Below are positions 46,783 through 58,385 of a stretch of 64,000 nt of DNA, one piece after another. Positions within the stretch are counted from its first letter, which is position 1. Each line of letters opens with the position of its first letter. Source of the DNA: Leguminivora glycinivorella (Eukaryota; Arthropoda; Insecta; Lepidoptera; Tortricidae); assembly GCF_023078275.1 (NCBI RefSeq), contig NC_062978.1:19677883-19741882 (forward strand), read 5' to 3'. Made by a program: the position numbers and the translations under genes. The notes beneath the pieces were generated by a model. That model saw nothing but the letters and a program-made list of their open reading frames with translations, was not told where the DNA came from and did not search any database.

Positions 46783-46902
46783 CGGTTTTATCACTTATCC
46801 ACGACATCCACGTGGATAAAGCATCCGTCACGCTTTGGCAAGTATGTCAGTGTGAGAGTGACAGTTGTCTTATCCACGTGGACAAGTGATAAAATTGGAA
46901 GC
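46783..46902. repeat. Foldback element, copy 2
   Basis: 'ttttatcacttatccacg' and 'acaagtgataaaattgg' pair at the ends; inner 'ccacgtggataa' and 'ttatccacgtgg' also pair. Matches 17866-18010 in reverse. Confidence 0.7.
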
Positions 46903-47067
46903 ATGATACGCCGGCAGAGCCGTGGCTAATACCAATTAGCCATTGGCATATGCTGAGTGTGGCATCCTTTTTGGTGACTTTAGTTTAAGATGTATATAGA
47001 TAAAGGCTATTGTTTTTTAACTTGTATATTTTCACCAAATATACGTTTTCTATTCTTCTATTCTATT

Positions 47068-47215
47068 CAATTAAGAGGTTATAAGAAAACGAAACTGTGA
47101 TATTATTGCAGTGGCAGTAACTAGTCCACCTCACAATTGAACCCATATTCTAGTGTCGACTTCTACATCACTCACGAGAAAAGTGGGTGGTGAAATTCTT
47201 AAACAATCACCGCAT
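47068..47215 (+). repeat. Dispersed repeat family C fragment
   Basis: 'aagaaaacgaaactgtgata' and 'agtgtcgacttctacatcac' followed by 'gtgggtggtgaaattctt'. Confidence 0.55.
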
Positions 47216-47343
47216 TGAAACTATTATCAATTTGTAATATTAATATTAATGAGCGTTCAAATTGAATCCCGAATACAACTGAATCAGGTTATTAAATTAA
47301 CGGAGGTGTTTGTATTGATCGGTTCGTATCTAACACGCGTTAG

Positions 47344-47820
47344 TGCGTTTTCACATTATCCGATCCGATATCGGATGTCGGACCGATATCCCATACATTA
47401 CAGGCGCCATTTTATTTTTTTTCCATTGAAAATCCTTCCGATATCCGATATTCATAATATTATTGCAAACATTCGAGATTAAAGTCTACTTGATGTCTCG
47501 CACTAGGTACATTTATTTATTTATGTATATGTGTATTTTATTCATATATATGTATTATTCTAATATATATGTAGGTTTACTTATTGTATTTGTGTATGTT
47601 TATTTTATAATAGTAGGTATCGACTTGTATTTAATCGTTACAATCTCATACTGGCTTTATAATCTTGTGCACCAAACTATTTCTGTTTTGCCCAATGGTT
47701 GACTGGTAGAAAATGCCTTAAGGCGTTAAGTCCGCCATTTGTACTTTTTATTGATAATTTGTGCAATAAAGTTTAAATAAATAAATAAATAAATATTGGA
47801 TCGAATAATGTGAAAACGGA
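47344..47820. repeat. Non-autonomous element with 'gttttcacattatccgatcc' ends
   Basis: The left end 'cgttttcacattatccgatc' is mirrored by 'gatcgaataatgtgaaaacg' at the right with one or two mismatches. The inside has repeated 'gatatccgatat'-type motifs. A LINE tail (47695-47797) is nested against the right end. Confidence 0.65.
47695..47797 (+). mobile_element. LINE 3' tail, copy 2
   Basis: 'gcgttaagtccgccatttgt' to 'ttgtgcaataaagtttaaat', then TAAA repeats. Same as 7262-7355. Confidence 0.65.
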
Positions 47821-48059
47821 CTGTAACAGGTTGTTTCCGTTGCAAAAGCAATGACATTTCATGTAATAGGGTATTGTATTATTGAGGGACAAATCCCTTT
47901 GACTATTCATGTGCTGGCACGCGGCCTGATTCGAAGTTTAACCTTAAAAGACTCAAAAACTTCTTAATATATCCAATTATCCGGATTCATCGCCATCTTA
48001 ATAGGCGTAAAAAGATATATAATTTAAAATACGACTGGCAGGCAAGCATGGTCAATAAA
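47821..48059. other. Short unassigned spacer
   Basis: No feature recognised. Confidence 0.4.
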
Positions 48060-48128
48060 CGATAAAACGTCAGGCCGTCCCTATCGCACTTACAGATAGT
48101 ACGAAAAGGACGGCTTGACATTTTATCG
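48060..48128. repeat. Hairpin, 21-bp arms
   Basis: 'cgataaaacgtcaggccgtc' pairs with 'gacggcttgacattttatcg' with two mismatches and a ~27-nt loop. It lies directly outside the 48132-51560 element. Confidence 0.75.
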
Positions 48129-48907
48129 TTCGCTCCTTGAAAAACATAGTGTCATTAAATGAAAAACGTCTTTTTTGGGTACAATGGTTTAAAGTTTTGA
48201 AATTTTTGAATTGTCAAAAATTGTCATTTTTACAACAAACTTGTAATTTTTTTGGCAGTTCTTGTTAGTTTTGTGACTAAACCTGATAGATATAATAGTA
48301 AATTGTATTTTTTTTATTTTGTTTCTAAGATAATTAAGCTTAAACAAAATGGTAGTGACACTTTTCCATTAAGTTTTGTTTAGGGACACATGACAATTTT
48401 ATATCTTCGTTTTACTTTGTGGAAAAATGACACTATAGCCATTTTTTATGAAATTTACCTTTTATTTCAATGAATAATTATCAATCAAACCACCTTTCAT
48501 GTATATACATTAAAATTTATTGAATTAAATGACATTCGGTCTCAAACCCTGTATCTATTTAGCATTACTGCCCTTAAAAACTAGTGTAAACACTCCTGGC
48601 TTGCCCTCTGAAACAATAAAATATAACTTAAAAAATATTAGAAACAAAAATCACTTTCAGTCTTGACATTTGCGTTAGTAATACAACATTTATTTTAATA
48701 TCCATAAAATTCATGACATTTTATACAAAAAATTAAAATTGACAGGAAAAAGTAACCAAAGTGCATTCAGGTTAAAATTAAAAAAATCAAACGCAATAAA
48801 ATCAACAAATATCGAAAAAAATGACTTGAAACTAATCTTAAAACCCAGTGTTCCTCCCTCTGGCCCTTCGTGTAGCTTCCATGCGATCAGTTATGGACCA
48901 GACCTTT

Positions 48908-48994
48908 TAGCACAACTTGCCTTGTCGCGCGCGAGTCCATACATCAAGCACGACTTCAAGTATGGACTCGCGCGCGACAAGACAAGTTGTGCTA
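48908..48994. repeat. GC-rich hairpin, 35-bp arms, inside the Tc1 remnant region
   Basis: Arms 48908-48942 and 48960-48994 pair with one mismatch; the core is 'cttgtcgcgcgcgagtccat'. The loop is 17 nt. The unit starts with TAG and ends with CTA, compatible with a TA-target insertion. Confidence 0.85.
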
Positions 48995-49112
48995 GAGGGG
49001 CTGATCAGTGTTACGATCAGTTTTTGAGGAATATTTTCCCATTCCTCAATAACTACGGCTTCCAGCTTGTTGAGGGTGGCTGGAGCAGGATCCCGTGACC
49101 AAACAAGCCGTT

Positions 49113-49870
49113 TTAACTCATCCCAGAGAATAGATGTTCGATGGGGTTCAGGTCGGGGCTCGTTACTGCCACTCCATTACGGTGCATTCCGACCTCATGC
49201 AGGGAGACTCGCACTATCAAGGCAGTATGGCAACGGGCGTAGACGTGCATGAATTGGAAATCAGGTCCAAAAAGCTCAGCGAACGAGACCATACGTTCTT
49301 CTAAGATCTCCATAATGTAACTGCCTGCAGTTAAGGACCCCTCAAACTGACCACAGCCAGTGCGGGAAACACAGACGAAATCCGTTTTGCCGTCGATGGA
49401 AATGCCGCCCCAGAACATGCACGTAACTGACTGTTTCTTCGGTGAAGACTGGTGTAAACTGCTCTCCTTGACTCCTGTACACCCTTTTGCGTCTATAGTT
49501 GGTATAAATGATATCCTTCGTCTCGTTGGGGAACAGAACTTTCCTCTATTGCTGCAACGTCCAATCCTTAAGCCTTATGGCAATTCGATTGGGGTATTGG
49601 CTCTGGCTTCAATTGGTAGCCCCTCCTGTCAGCTCTTCGGGGTAACATTTTCTTCTCCCTCAATCTTCTTCTGATCATGGAGACACTCACTACAGTTCTT
49701 CGAGCTGTTCTAAGCATTATCTGCAGCTCAGGAGCGATAAGAAAGCGGTTCCGCAAAGAAGCCGATACAATGTACCGGTCGTCTCTAGCGGTGGTGCAGC
49801 GTCTTCTCTCAGATCCAGGCCTCCTGATGTAGCTACTGGTCTCCAGAAACCGCAACAAGACTCGTCGCAC
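49113..49870 (-). pseudogene. Tc1-type (DD34E) transposase remnant
   Basis: Two minus-strand frames align to consecutive parts of a Tc1 transposase. The first (49568-49870) has the N-terminal DNA-binding region, including TTARDDRYIVSASLRNRFL. The second (49113-49418) has the catalytic core: MFWGGISIDGKTDFV, LTAGSYIMEILEE, FMHVYARCHTA and SPDLNPIEHL. The normally invariant second Asp of the 'HDNA.CH' motif is replaced by Val, and the frame breaks between the two parts. The distance from that site to the final Glu fits a DD34E spacing. The gene is inactive. It sits inside a 3.4-kb element with inverted ends. Confidence 0.85.
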
Positions 49871-51560
49871 CCGGAAACGAATTATGCTTAGGCGTTCAGC
49901 AACTTGCTACTGCCGTAGTCCGTTTAGGAGCAGTACCACCACTTGAGCTGCTTTTTCTGGTGTTTTACCCCTATTGCCTTCAAGGCTTTTTTTTCTGCAG
50001 GCGTTCGTCCTAGGTGACCTTTGGACTGCAAAAGATCCACATGACACCTTTACAGCTCCTTTTAAAACCGTCTGGGGTAGCACACCTAGAGTCCCATTAA
50101 AATCGCATCAATACCTTTTTTTTAAACCACGGCAGATTGGCGATTATTGTTTTTAAGAAAGTTGTACACATTTTCTCTTAAAGGGCTTTAATTGTACTTT
50201 GAAATGATACAAATATTGATAGATTACAGTCAATAAGATTAGAGATATTTTTGCTTGAAACGATTTTGCGCGAGGTGCGATTTTTTTTTGACGACGTGGT
50301 ATACCCTAACTTATGCGAAGTTTAGTCGGCCGCTTGAAATGTGCATGCTCGTGGCGATGTAGCAAATAGGTGATCTGTAGATGCTGGTGTGTTTATACTA
50401 TTGATGATTGCTTTGAATTTTTGAGCCTTGAATATCGTTGAGCCATTTTTACTGTAACAAACAAATATACTTATTTATGGCTAATAATTTAATTATATTA
50501 ATGCACAATAAATTTATCCACTACCAATCATAGTTTTTATATTGTATCTTAAATTAATAATTGTGTCTTGTAGATCACAAAAATAGCAATTACTTCGTAA
50601 AACATTATTATACAGAAAATAACCTTCATTTTTATTAGCGCTGTTTATAGGTATTTTACAAAAAAATAGAGTAAAATGTCTTTTTCATAGGATTTCATCA
50701 AAATTGTGTAGGTTTATGTGCTAAACTTAAATGGAACAATGGTATTAAACGTAATATGTCTAGAAGGTAATTAATCATTAACTGTTTTGTAATTTTAATT
50801 ACCGCAAAGCATGACATAAAACTTAAAGTGACAATAATAAATCAACGCGTTTAAAGCTACCATTACCAGTTAAAGTGGCTTTAAACTCATAACAGCGGTA
50901 TTCCATTTCTTTGCAAGCGTAATTATGGTAATTCATACAATCAAAAATGACACTAAACAGATAATGACGATTCATTCATGCAAATTCTTTTTAGCGAGTT
51001 AAGACCATAACGTCATTTTAAGTAAAAGTACAGTACAACTTTATTTTTAACCTGCATTAAGCCTAATAGTTTAAAGCCAAACCGTCATTACGTGCACAGT
51101 GTCACTATACCTATCTCAAAACGTTTAGACTTGTTAAAGTACTAGTGTCATTATAGCAAAAATGACACTGTTACTTTAAAATGAAACTCAATATTGAATA
51201 GTTATTACAAGTTCAAAGTGACACTTTAAGGATTGATACAATGTTCCATAAGAAAATTGTCATACTTACCATTCAATCTCGCGGAACACCGTCACTAAAC
51301 ACAAAATGACAACTTTCGTCTTAGAGTTCACTACATTTTGATCGGCGTCCAGGTATTATTGCAAACATGACATTGTTCCCGTCCCCCACGCGTCTATTCC
51401 CACTATTCGCCATAGTGACATTAGCGCCTCCTGTCGCCTCTAAGCGAGCTAAATTGATAGGTGTCTTTGCATTGCGTTCGTTATGAACGCGCGACCTAGA
51501 TGGCGTTGTTAACTAAAAACCTATTGTTTTTGGATAGTGTCACTATGTTTTTCAAGGAGC

Positions 51561-53854
51561 GGTTTATCGCACGACCATGCCATCGGTCCTGGTCTGAGAA
51601 CTATTAAAATTTAGTTAATTTTAATTTAAGTATTTTTTTACGTCTAAAATTTTCATCAGATACAATATGACTTCTGGCCGAAGGGCGTCGTGTTACGGCG
51701 GTTTCGGGGCAACCTGCCGAACCCTACGCCGTGCCAGACGACCCAACGGAGCCACGCTGTTACGTCGTCGCCTAAATAGAATATTGTTTTTTTAACCGAC
51801 TTCAAAAAAGGAGGAGGTTCTCAATTCGACTGAATGTTTTTTTTTTCGTCTGTTTTTAATTTGTTTTTTACTATTTATGTGCTATACGTATTGTTTTTAT
51901 TTTTTAGTTTCACAGTGCCTTGGTTTTACTGTTATGCTGTGTAACTTATTTGAATAATAATAATAATAAATATGGCTCGGATATGACAGTGTCAAAAGTG
52001 ATGTTTTGATTTTAATTTTCATGGAAGTCTGACAACCTACCTAACAAAAAAAATATATATTACATAGGAGTGTCGCGTAGTTACTTGTACTGTAGCAGAT
52101 ACTACTATATAGTATTTATAATGCAGATTATGATTATAATTAAAACCTCAAAAAACGAACCAAAACTTCAAAAAATGTCATCCCAATTGGGAGCTTTCAT
52201 TGGTTTGTGGTACATAATGTAACGTATGTTCATTGCGTCCATCATTTTCCTTTGTGAAAACAGTGGACCTATTTTTCATCTCTTTTTATAGGTACTTTTT
52301 TGGACATCAATCTTTCGTGATCACGGCCAGTGCAACCTGGCCGGAAAAAAATAAAATAATATTAATTTATCGCATTCTACCAGTAACAGACAAACATGCA
52401 ATGAAATATTGTCTTTACGTTCCTTAAAATGGACTGGGAAGTATCGCTTTTTGGGCGCAACAACTCGAGAGGACTGTAAAGAGATTTCATATTATTTTTT
52501 AGGCCTAGGCCTGCAAAGTAACTTTTTTTTATAAAATATTGTCCTTTAGAGCATTTTTTTTATTTCATAGTATGTTTGAGAAAAGCACTATACATGCCTC
52601 GGCGTGAAAACGGATTCCCGGCCTCGTATCCCTATCCGGCCGTATATACCCACTTGGCCGGAAATCCTCATTTTCCCGGCCTCTGATATAATGTACTATT
52701 ATTGCTGAGAGTATTATATACATATATCCACTGCACGTGTACAGGGTTACAAAGTGACAGATGTTGTGTCAGTAGCGACTGTTAATTATAATTTAATCTG
52801 TCTTATTAGCGTGTGACGTCACACAACATAATAATTCGCTAATCGGATTAGTACCGCGGCTGCAACCAGGTGTAGATTAAGATAATTACAAAGTCAATAG
52901 GATTCATAGTCCAAGTGCTTTTGTATATTTCTCGTTCTTAGAACTGGAGAAGACTTACCTATTCTTGAGTCTGAAATTATTTCTAAGAGTCATTAAAAAT
53001 AAGAAACGTACTGAATCAAATCGTGGACGTGGTAACTTTTTTCAGCCCAGTAGCCCAAAGCTGGATTTCAAAATATACCAAGCAAGGATTCGGCCAAACG
53101 AAATAGAACGTCATCAAAAATTCAAATAGACCTTTTCGAAACCCGAAGGAATTCCTCATTACGCCCGAGACCCGTTTTCAACCATTTTCTTTTTAATCAA
53201 TCGTAACCGGCAAAGACACGTCGCTTTTCAGCCGGGACGCAATTAAAAATTGCTTTGTACGCGGACCGCGCGTGTGTCCCGGCCTTTACAAGATTAACGC
53301 GCGAAACCGACTGCAGGAGCGTCGCCTTAATTAAATTTTAAATTTCGAACATTCACGCTGGCGACGCGAAAGGATTGTGACGTCAACGTCCTTTTGTTTT
53401 TTTTTGTACAGAGAGCAAGTTGTACCAGCCAGTAGTATTTAAACGAGAATGTGTATTTGTAGAAATAAAAGTAAATAAGAGAGAATTGTAATGGAAAATA
53501 CATGGCACCCCGGGCAAGTCATACTGTATCTTATCCTGGGCACCGAATTCCCTTTATCACATTTATGTTTAACATACACATGTACAGTCAACCAATCGGA
53601 ACCCTAGGACACTGTAGAAAGTGTAGAACTATGTCATAGTGACGTTATAAATCAGATTGTAAGAAATCTCTTACTGCTTGTCATTTTGACATGGTTGTAT
53701 AGTGGGTATGGTTGTAGGGTTCCAATTGGTTGACTGTACCCTGTTTTGCTTTTGTAAGTTTTGTAACCATTAGGACGAAATATATGATCCTTCCCTGCTA
53801 TAGTATAAGTTTCACGGTAATAATTTGGTAGATAAATTAAGGTAAGTAGAAAAT
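51561..53854. other. Non-coding stretch with one GC-rich patch
   Basis: Includes a repeat end at 51792-51845 and a 'ggccgg'-rich stretch at 52325-52680 that folds loosely on itself. A CpG-rich patch lies at 53160-53400 ('tacgcggaccgcgcgtgtgt'). No gene supported. Confidence 0.4.
51792..51845 (-). repeat. Repeat end shared with 32018-32205
   Basis: 'aaccgacttcaaaaaaggag' and 'gaggttctcaattcgactga' are the complement of the end at 32140-32205. Confidence 0.55.
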
Positions 53855-54072
53855 AGTACAATATTACGATACAAGTGCGTAAAAAAGGAAGTTCGAAACG
53901 AGTGGCGATAAATGAAAACACGACCGAAGGGAGTGTTTTAAATCCACACGAGTAACGAATTTTCTTTTCGCACGTGTATCGTACGACGTTTTTCAGTACA
54001 GATGGCCATCCGAAGTTTCGATCTGCTCTCGCACTAGTACGTAAAAAAAACACCATCTGTACCGAAAAATGT
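53855..54072 (+). repeat. Dispersed element family F, copy 2
   Basis: Same order as 8050-8262 plus an internal segment 'cgagtggcgataaatgaaaa' missing from that copy. Confidence 0.75.
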
Positions 54073-54164
54073 ATTTTTCAGTCTATTTTAATCTATTTTC
54101 CGCACTTTTTTATTTATTTTTTTATTTAATTATTACCATCAAAGGTAACATATAGTGTAAATAT

Positions 54165-54442
54165 ACAGTGCTCCACAAAACTACGGTAAGTTTGACTATA
54201 AGGAGTCAAGAAATCAATATTTTTGTTTGGTTCCTGTGTCGTCATGTACTTATATTATACCGTGTCGCAAATTACCTTGAGGCACGTGTCCGATGCGCAC
54301 GAGTTCAAATCGACAGTTTGGCGATTAAGCATTTAACGCGACAGTCCCGACAAATCAAAAGCTCAGGTAATGATAGTGTACGTGAAACAATGAGACAATA
54401 CGGGTAAGTTCACAGCGAGTTTTGTGGACAGGGTTCAGTATA
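54165..54442. repeat. Possible element with 'ccacaaaact' inverted ends
   Basis: 'tacagtgctccacaaaacta' at the left against 'agttttgtggacagggttca' at the right: about 12 complementary bases plus partial outer similarity. No second copy seen. Confidence 0.4.
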
Positions 54443-54775
54443 ATAATATTTTGTTTTAAGCGCGGCGCTGGCAAACAAACTTACTGCTTACCGGTTAGCA
54501 ACGTAGCATATAAAGTAACATATGCATATGGATGTCTGTACCTCTAGAGGTGTTAGTTTTTCATAATTTCATGTCATGAACTAGATGGCGCTAGCGTCGA
54601 TATAGACCAGGCTAGCGTTTTATTTTCATAAAGCATGTATACATTTTGACATATCATGGATATCATTAAAATATTAATATTGTGCATGTCGCTGATGTTT
54701 TCCCATAGTTGCAATGGCGCAAAGCTTGATGGCTTGGGTGACATTTGTTAAATTTCTTAAAGGTATCACTGTAAT

Positions 54776-54933
54776 GGTGCTTTCACATTGGCTGTTCAAT
54801 ACCTCTGTACTCTCACATGGGTATTCTAAATGTTATATAAACATTGTGTGACACGGAGAGCGCGATGCCATTGACATTAGGCTATAATTGGCACAGTGTT
54901 ATAAAACATTTATAACACCCATGAGGGAGCACC
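54776..54933. repeat. Hairpin element family H3, copy 2
   Basis: 'ggtgctttcacattggctgt' with 'catgggtattctaaatgtta' is loosely mirrored by 'tataacacccatgagggagc' plus 'acc'. Same general layout as 46246-46386. Confidence 0.5.
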
Positions 54934-55433
54934 GTAAGAATAATAGGCGAGACGACTAAAAAAACTAATTAGTCCGTCAGTTAGATTAACAAAGAATTTT
55001 GGTCACATATTTTTTCTTTTTTCTCATTAACGAAAAATGACGACGGTACAGTGCGTTGAAGTTTCGCGTGACGTCACGCCTAGGTAATTTTTTTACTTAG
55101 AAGTGACATCACAAGCCCCTGCTCCGGAACTTTGATGCTCTATATTTTTTGTATTTTTTTTATTAATTAGAAAAAAATAAAAATACGTGTTTAGTATTTT
55201 TGGATGATCTAACTGACGGACTAAACCGAATGCCATTTTTTTATGTAGTCGTCATCCCTAATAAATATCATGTATAAATATGAAATTGGTTCAACCGCGG
55301 AACCCTCCGCGATCATGGGCGGTGGTCGACAACATGCAATTTGTGGCGACTTATTTTAATACAACAACAATCGCCCGCCATTCTTTCTGCTTCAGAGATT
55401 ATTGTATACGTGCTTGTATTGCTGAGAAGACTA

Positions 55434-55564
55434 TGGGCCGGTTGCACCAAACCGTCTGGCACCGTTAAAAGGTTCGTTAAATTTTATTGTATGGGAAGTC
55501 CCATAGACACCTGCTGCGTGACGATGATGTGTCTGTCAAATGTAGTTGATGCAACTGGCCCTAT
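55434..55564. repeat. MITE with 'gggccggttgcaccaa' ends
   Basis: 'gggccggttgcaccaaaccg' at the left and 'gtagttgatgcaactggccc' at the right are complementary with three or four mismatches over ~18 bp. Confidence 0.65.
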
Positions 55565-56209
55565 ATAATGTTTATAAGATTGCAGCGGTACGATGATGAT
55601 ATGCCAGTGTAAAAAGTGACGTTGTTAGTTGAGGAATGTCTTTTCAAAAGGGCTTATTTCCACTTTGAACTTTTTTTAGGAAATCGAGAAAAACATACCT
55701 AATTCCACGGTATTGATTTTGAAATTAATATTTAATTTGCAAAATTGTCATATTGTAAGTTGACGTTAATGATATGATGATTACATCAAACGTAACATGT
55801 GTACCTAAATAAACATTTAATTGTATGTTTATATGTTTTTGAGAATTAAGCACTTTTGATGCGAACTTTTGGGAATTAAGCCCTTTTGTTGTGGCCTTGT
55901 AGCGTAAATGTTATTATTTTAAAATAGTTTTATTTTATTTTTGGATTTTGTATTAACGTTAGTTGATATGAATGTTGTTTTACTATACACACATACATTG
56001 GTTTATCCGCATAAATAATCATTAGGTACACATTTTTCAAAATGTGTTCTAAACTTTGATGTTAATCTTTTTTTAAAGATCAAGGCGAGACTTTTTGAAC
56101 TTTTATCTCAAAACAACGCGTAATTTTCTATACTAAGAAAAACTGCATTCATAGTTTAAAAAAAAGAAAAAATGGAAATATGCCGTTTTGAAAAGATACT
56201 CACTCCTCA
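55565..56209. other. Non-coding AT-rich stretch
   Basis: No feature recognised. Confidence 0.4.
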
Positions 56210-56765
56210 GTTGATGAAATATCACAAACATCTAATATTAAATTCAGCAGGTATGTACTTGAATCACGGCGAATCGTAATTTGAAGAATTGAATTTTTTT
56301 ACTACATTGGTAAAAGTCTAAAACTTCACAAGATCAATGTAAAAATGCATAAAATAAATAAAATACGGCGTACCTAGTCAAATGTTTTCATGAAAAGAGT
56401 TTTTCTAGTGCAAAAACCTATGTCAAAGCTTTTCAGGCTTTAGGCACAGTATAATAAAGAGTACCTACGTAGGTACTATCGTACAGTATGCCCACTCCCG
56501 CTCCCCGCGGAAAGTGCCGCCCACCCGCTCTCGGTTACCTCACAGTTACCGCCTGTCAAAATCGCGAACAGTTGGCCTGTCATATCTCACTCATACAAGC
56601 ATGTTACGCGTTCACCTACACGAGCTTAGAATGTGTGCGAGGAACGCGCCTTTTTCATATATTTGATCGCCAGTGTCCGAGGTGTGCCCCATGCATTGCA
56701 AACTATCTAATTATTCAGGTAGCGTCCATAGACAGCAATTTGATGTTTTGGCGAAACTTGTGTAA
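56210..56765 (+). repeat. Unique-repeat unit interrupted by family H2 (filled site)
   Basis: The outer parts align with 57930-58215: 'gagtttttctagtgcaaaaa' and 'agcttttcaggctttag' before the insert, 'cccatgcattgcaaactatc' and 'gcgtccatagacagcaat' after it. The 244 bp at 56444-56687 is missing from the other copy. Confidence 0.75.
56444..56687 (-). mobile_element. Family H2 element, copy 2
   Basis: Begins 'gcacagtataataaagagta' and ends 'gtgtccgaggtgtgc', so the ends are inverted GCACA/TGTGC. The element is non-coding. It is inverted relative to 57053-57287, 365 bp away. Confidence 0.8.
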
Positions 56766-57052
56766 CTATTGTGAAATAGACCACAGTTATGTAGTAGGTA
56801 TGGTTAGCACGTGTCAAATCTTACAAATTAAATTTGACCCACTTTCGGGTAGGTATTTGATGAAGCAGAAAATTGGAGTAAATTTAATTAGATAATGGAG
56901 ACAGGGTTTGCCACACAAACTTTGCAATATCTTATACCTTTAAACGACTTTAGTAAACGCAAAATATGCTCGCTAATTTCGTCACCTGCGCATCAGCGTT
57001 GCGTAGCTCCGTCGTAAGAAGGGGCGGTCTAATATTCGGAGGGACATCGCAG

Positions 57053-57287
57053 GCACATCTCGGACACTGGCGATCAAATATATGAAAGAGGCGCGTTCCT
57101 AGCACACATTTTAAGGTCGTGTAGGTGAACGCGTAACATGCTTGTATGAGTGAGATATGACAGGTCGACTGTTAGCGTTTTTGACAGGCGGTAACTGTGA
57201 GGTAACTGAGAGGGGGTGGGCGGCACTTCCAGCGGGGAGCGGGAGTGGCCATACTGTACGATAGTACTCTTTATTAATATACTGTGT
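57053..57287 (+). mobile_element. Family H2 element, copy 3
   Basis: 'gcacatctcggacactggcg' to 'tactctttattaatatactg'. Closely matches 46024-46245 and the complement of 56444-56687. Confidence 0.8.
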
Positions 57288-57319
57288 CGCAGGTGTCAGG
57301 TTTTCGAATCCCGGACAGA

Positions 57320-57590
57320 AATAAAGTTTTCAGTACAGATGGTGTTTTTTTTACGCACTAGTTCAGTGCACACACGCACTGGATGTTCATTATATGCCAG
57401 CTCGAAACTTCGGAGGCTCATCTGTACCTACTGAAAAACGTTGTACGATACACGTGCGAACAGGAAATTCGTAACTCGTGTCGATTTAAAACACGGTCGG
57501 TCGGTTCGGTCGTGTTTTAATTTATCGCCACTCGTTTCGAACTTCCTTTTTTTCGCACTAGTATCGTAATGTACTATTTTGTTTTGTCTT
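57320..57590 (-). repeat. Dispersed element family F, copy 3
   Basis: Reverse orientation: 'ttttcagtacagatggtgtt' to 'agtatcgtaatgtactattt'. Contains a small local 'cggt' tandem repeat (57495-57515) absent from the other copies. Confidence 0.75.
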
Positions 57591-57779
57591 TATAAGAGTT
57601 TTTTTTTATTACCTAAAGACGTGATGTAATCAAATAGAACCGAGGTACTAAAATGTAATATACTTAACAACGCTCTCTAAGCAGCTATAATAGTGTTTGG
57701 GATTGTTTTTATAAATAAGTGCATGTACAACGAAAAAAAAACCAGAGGTAATTTAAACTATTTTTTTTTATCAGGTTGA

Positions 57780-58215
57780 CCAGTGTCCTATTTCATCACA
57801 GTGACAATGACACTGACAATCCCATGCCTATTTCTACGTTGATAAGTAACATTATAACTCGGCGTCAATATTTCTTTGTTGAACCAGCAATGTACGACGA
57901 AGTGTCGCAGTGGTGAAACATGCCACATTTCAATAATACATCGAATGTTAAGTTAAGCAGGTCATCTAATATTAAGTTAAACTGTGAATATGAATTTGAA
58001 GAATATTACGAAATTGGTAAGACTCCAACATTTCACCAAATCAATGAAAAATGCATAGAATAAACAAAAACTATCGTTAGACAAATGTTTTCATAAAAAG
58101 AGTTTTTCTAGTGCACATACCTATGTCGAAGCTTTTCAGGCTTTAGAAAAGGCCCATGCATCGCAAACTATCTATTCAGGTAGAGCGTCCATAGACAGCA
58201 ATCCGATGTTCCATT
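57780..58215 (+). repeat. Unfilled relative of 56210-56765, preceded by 46.4-kb-like segment
   Basis: The first 110 bp match 46400-46515 ('cacagtgacaatgacactga', 'catgcctatttctacgttga'). The rest matches the flanks of the 56444-56687 insertion, with only 'aaaagg' where the insert sits. Confidence 0.7.
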
Positions 58216-58385
58216 TTTAAGCACGAATAGTGAACAACCTTTAGCTACGAGTACAAAACTCAAACATATTTCAGCAGTTCCCGTCAACTTTGTACATAGC
58301 CACGTCAGCAAATTTTAATTGATCCTATTTTGTTACCAACATTTAGTAATATAAGTCGACTTTCGTAAGATATATACAGGATAAT

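Larger units (their letters stand above)
48132..51560. mobile_element. 3.4-kb element with 20-bp perfect inverted ends
   Basis: 'gctccttgaaaaacatagtg' at 48132-48151 is exactly complementary to 51541-51560. TGACACT or its complement AGTGTCA occurs about ten times, clustered in the outer parts (48147-48430 and 50945-51540), like subterminal transposase-binding repeats. The middle holds a decayed Tc1-type transposase. Whether that gene is native to these ends or a nested insertion cannot be decided here. Confidence 0.6.

Noticed and set aside
48739..49098. + strand ORF of 119 codons
   Set aside because: Antisense to the Tc1 transposase remnant and containing the 48908-48994 hairpin; shadow frame.
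56488..56895. + strand ORF of 135 codons rich in Cys and His
   Set aside because: More than half lies in the H2 element and the rest in its repeat target; the frame does not persist in the other copies.
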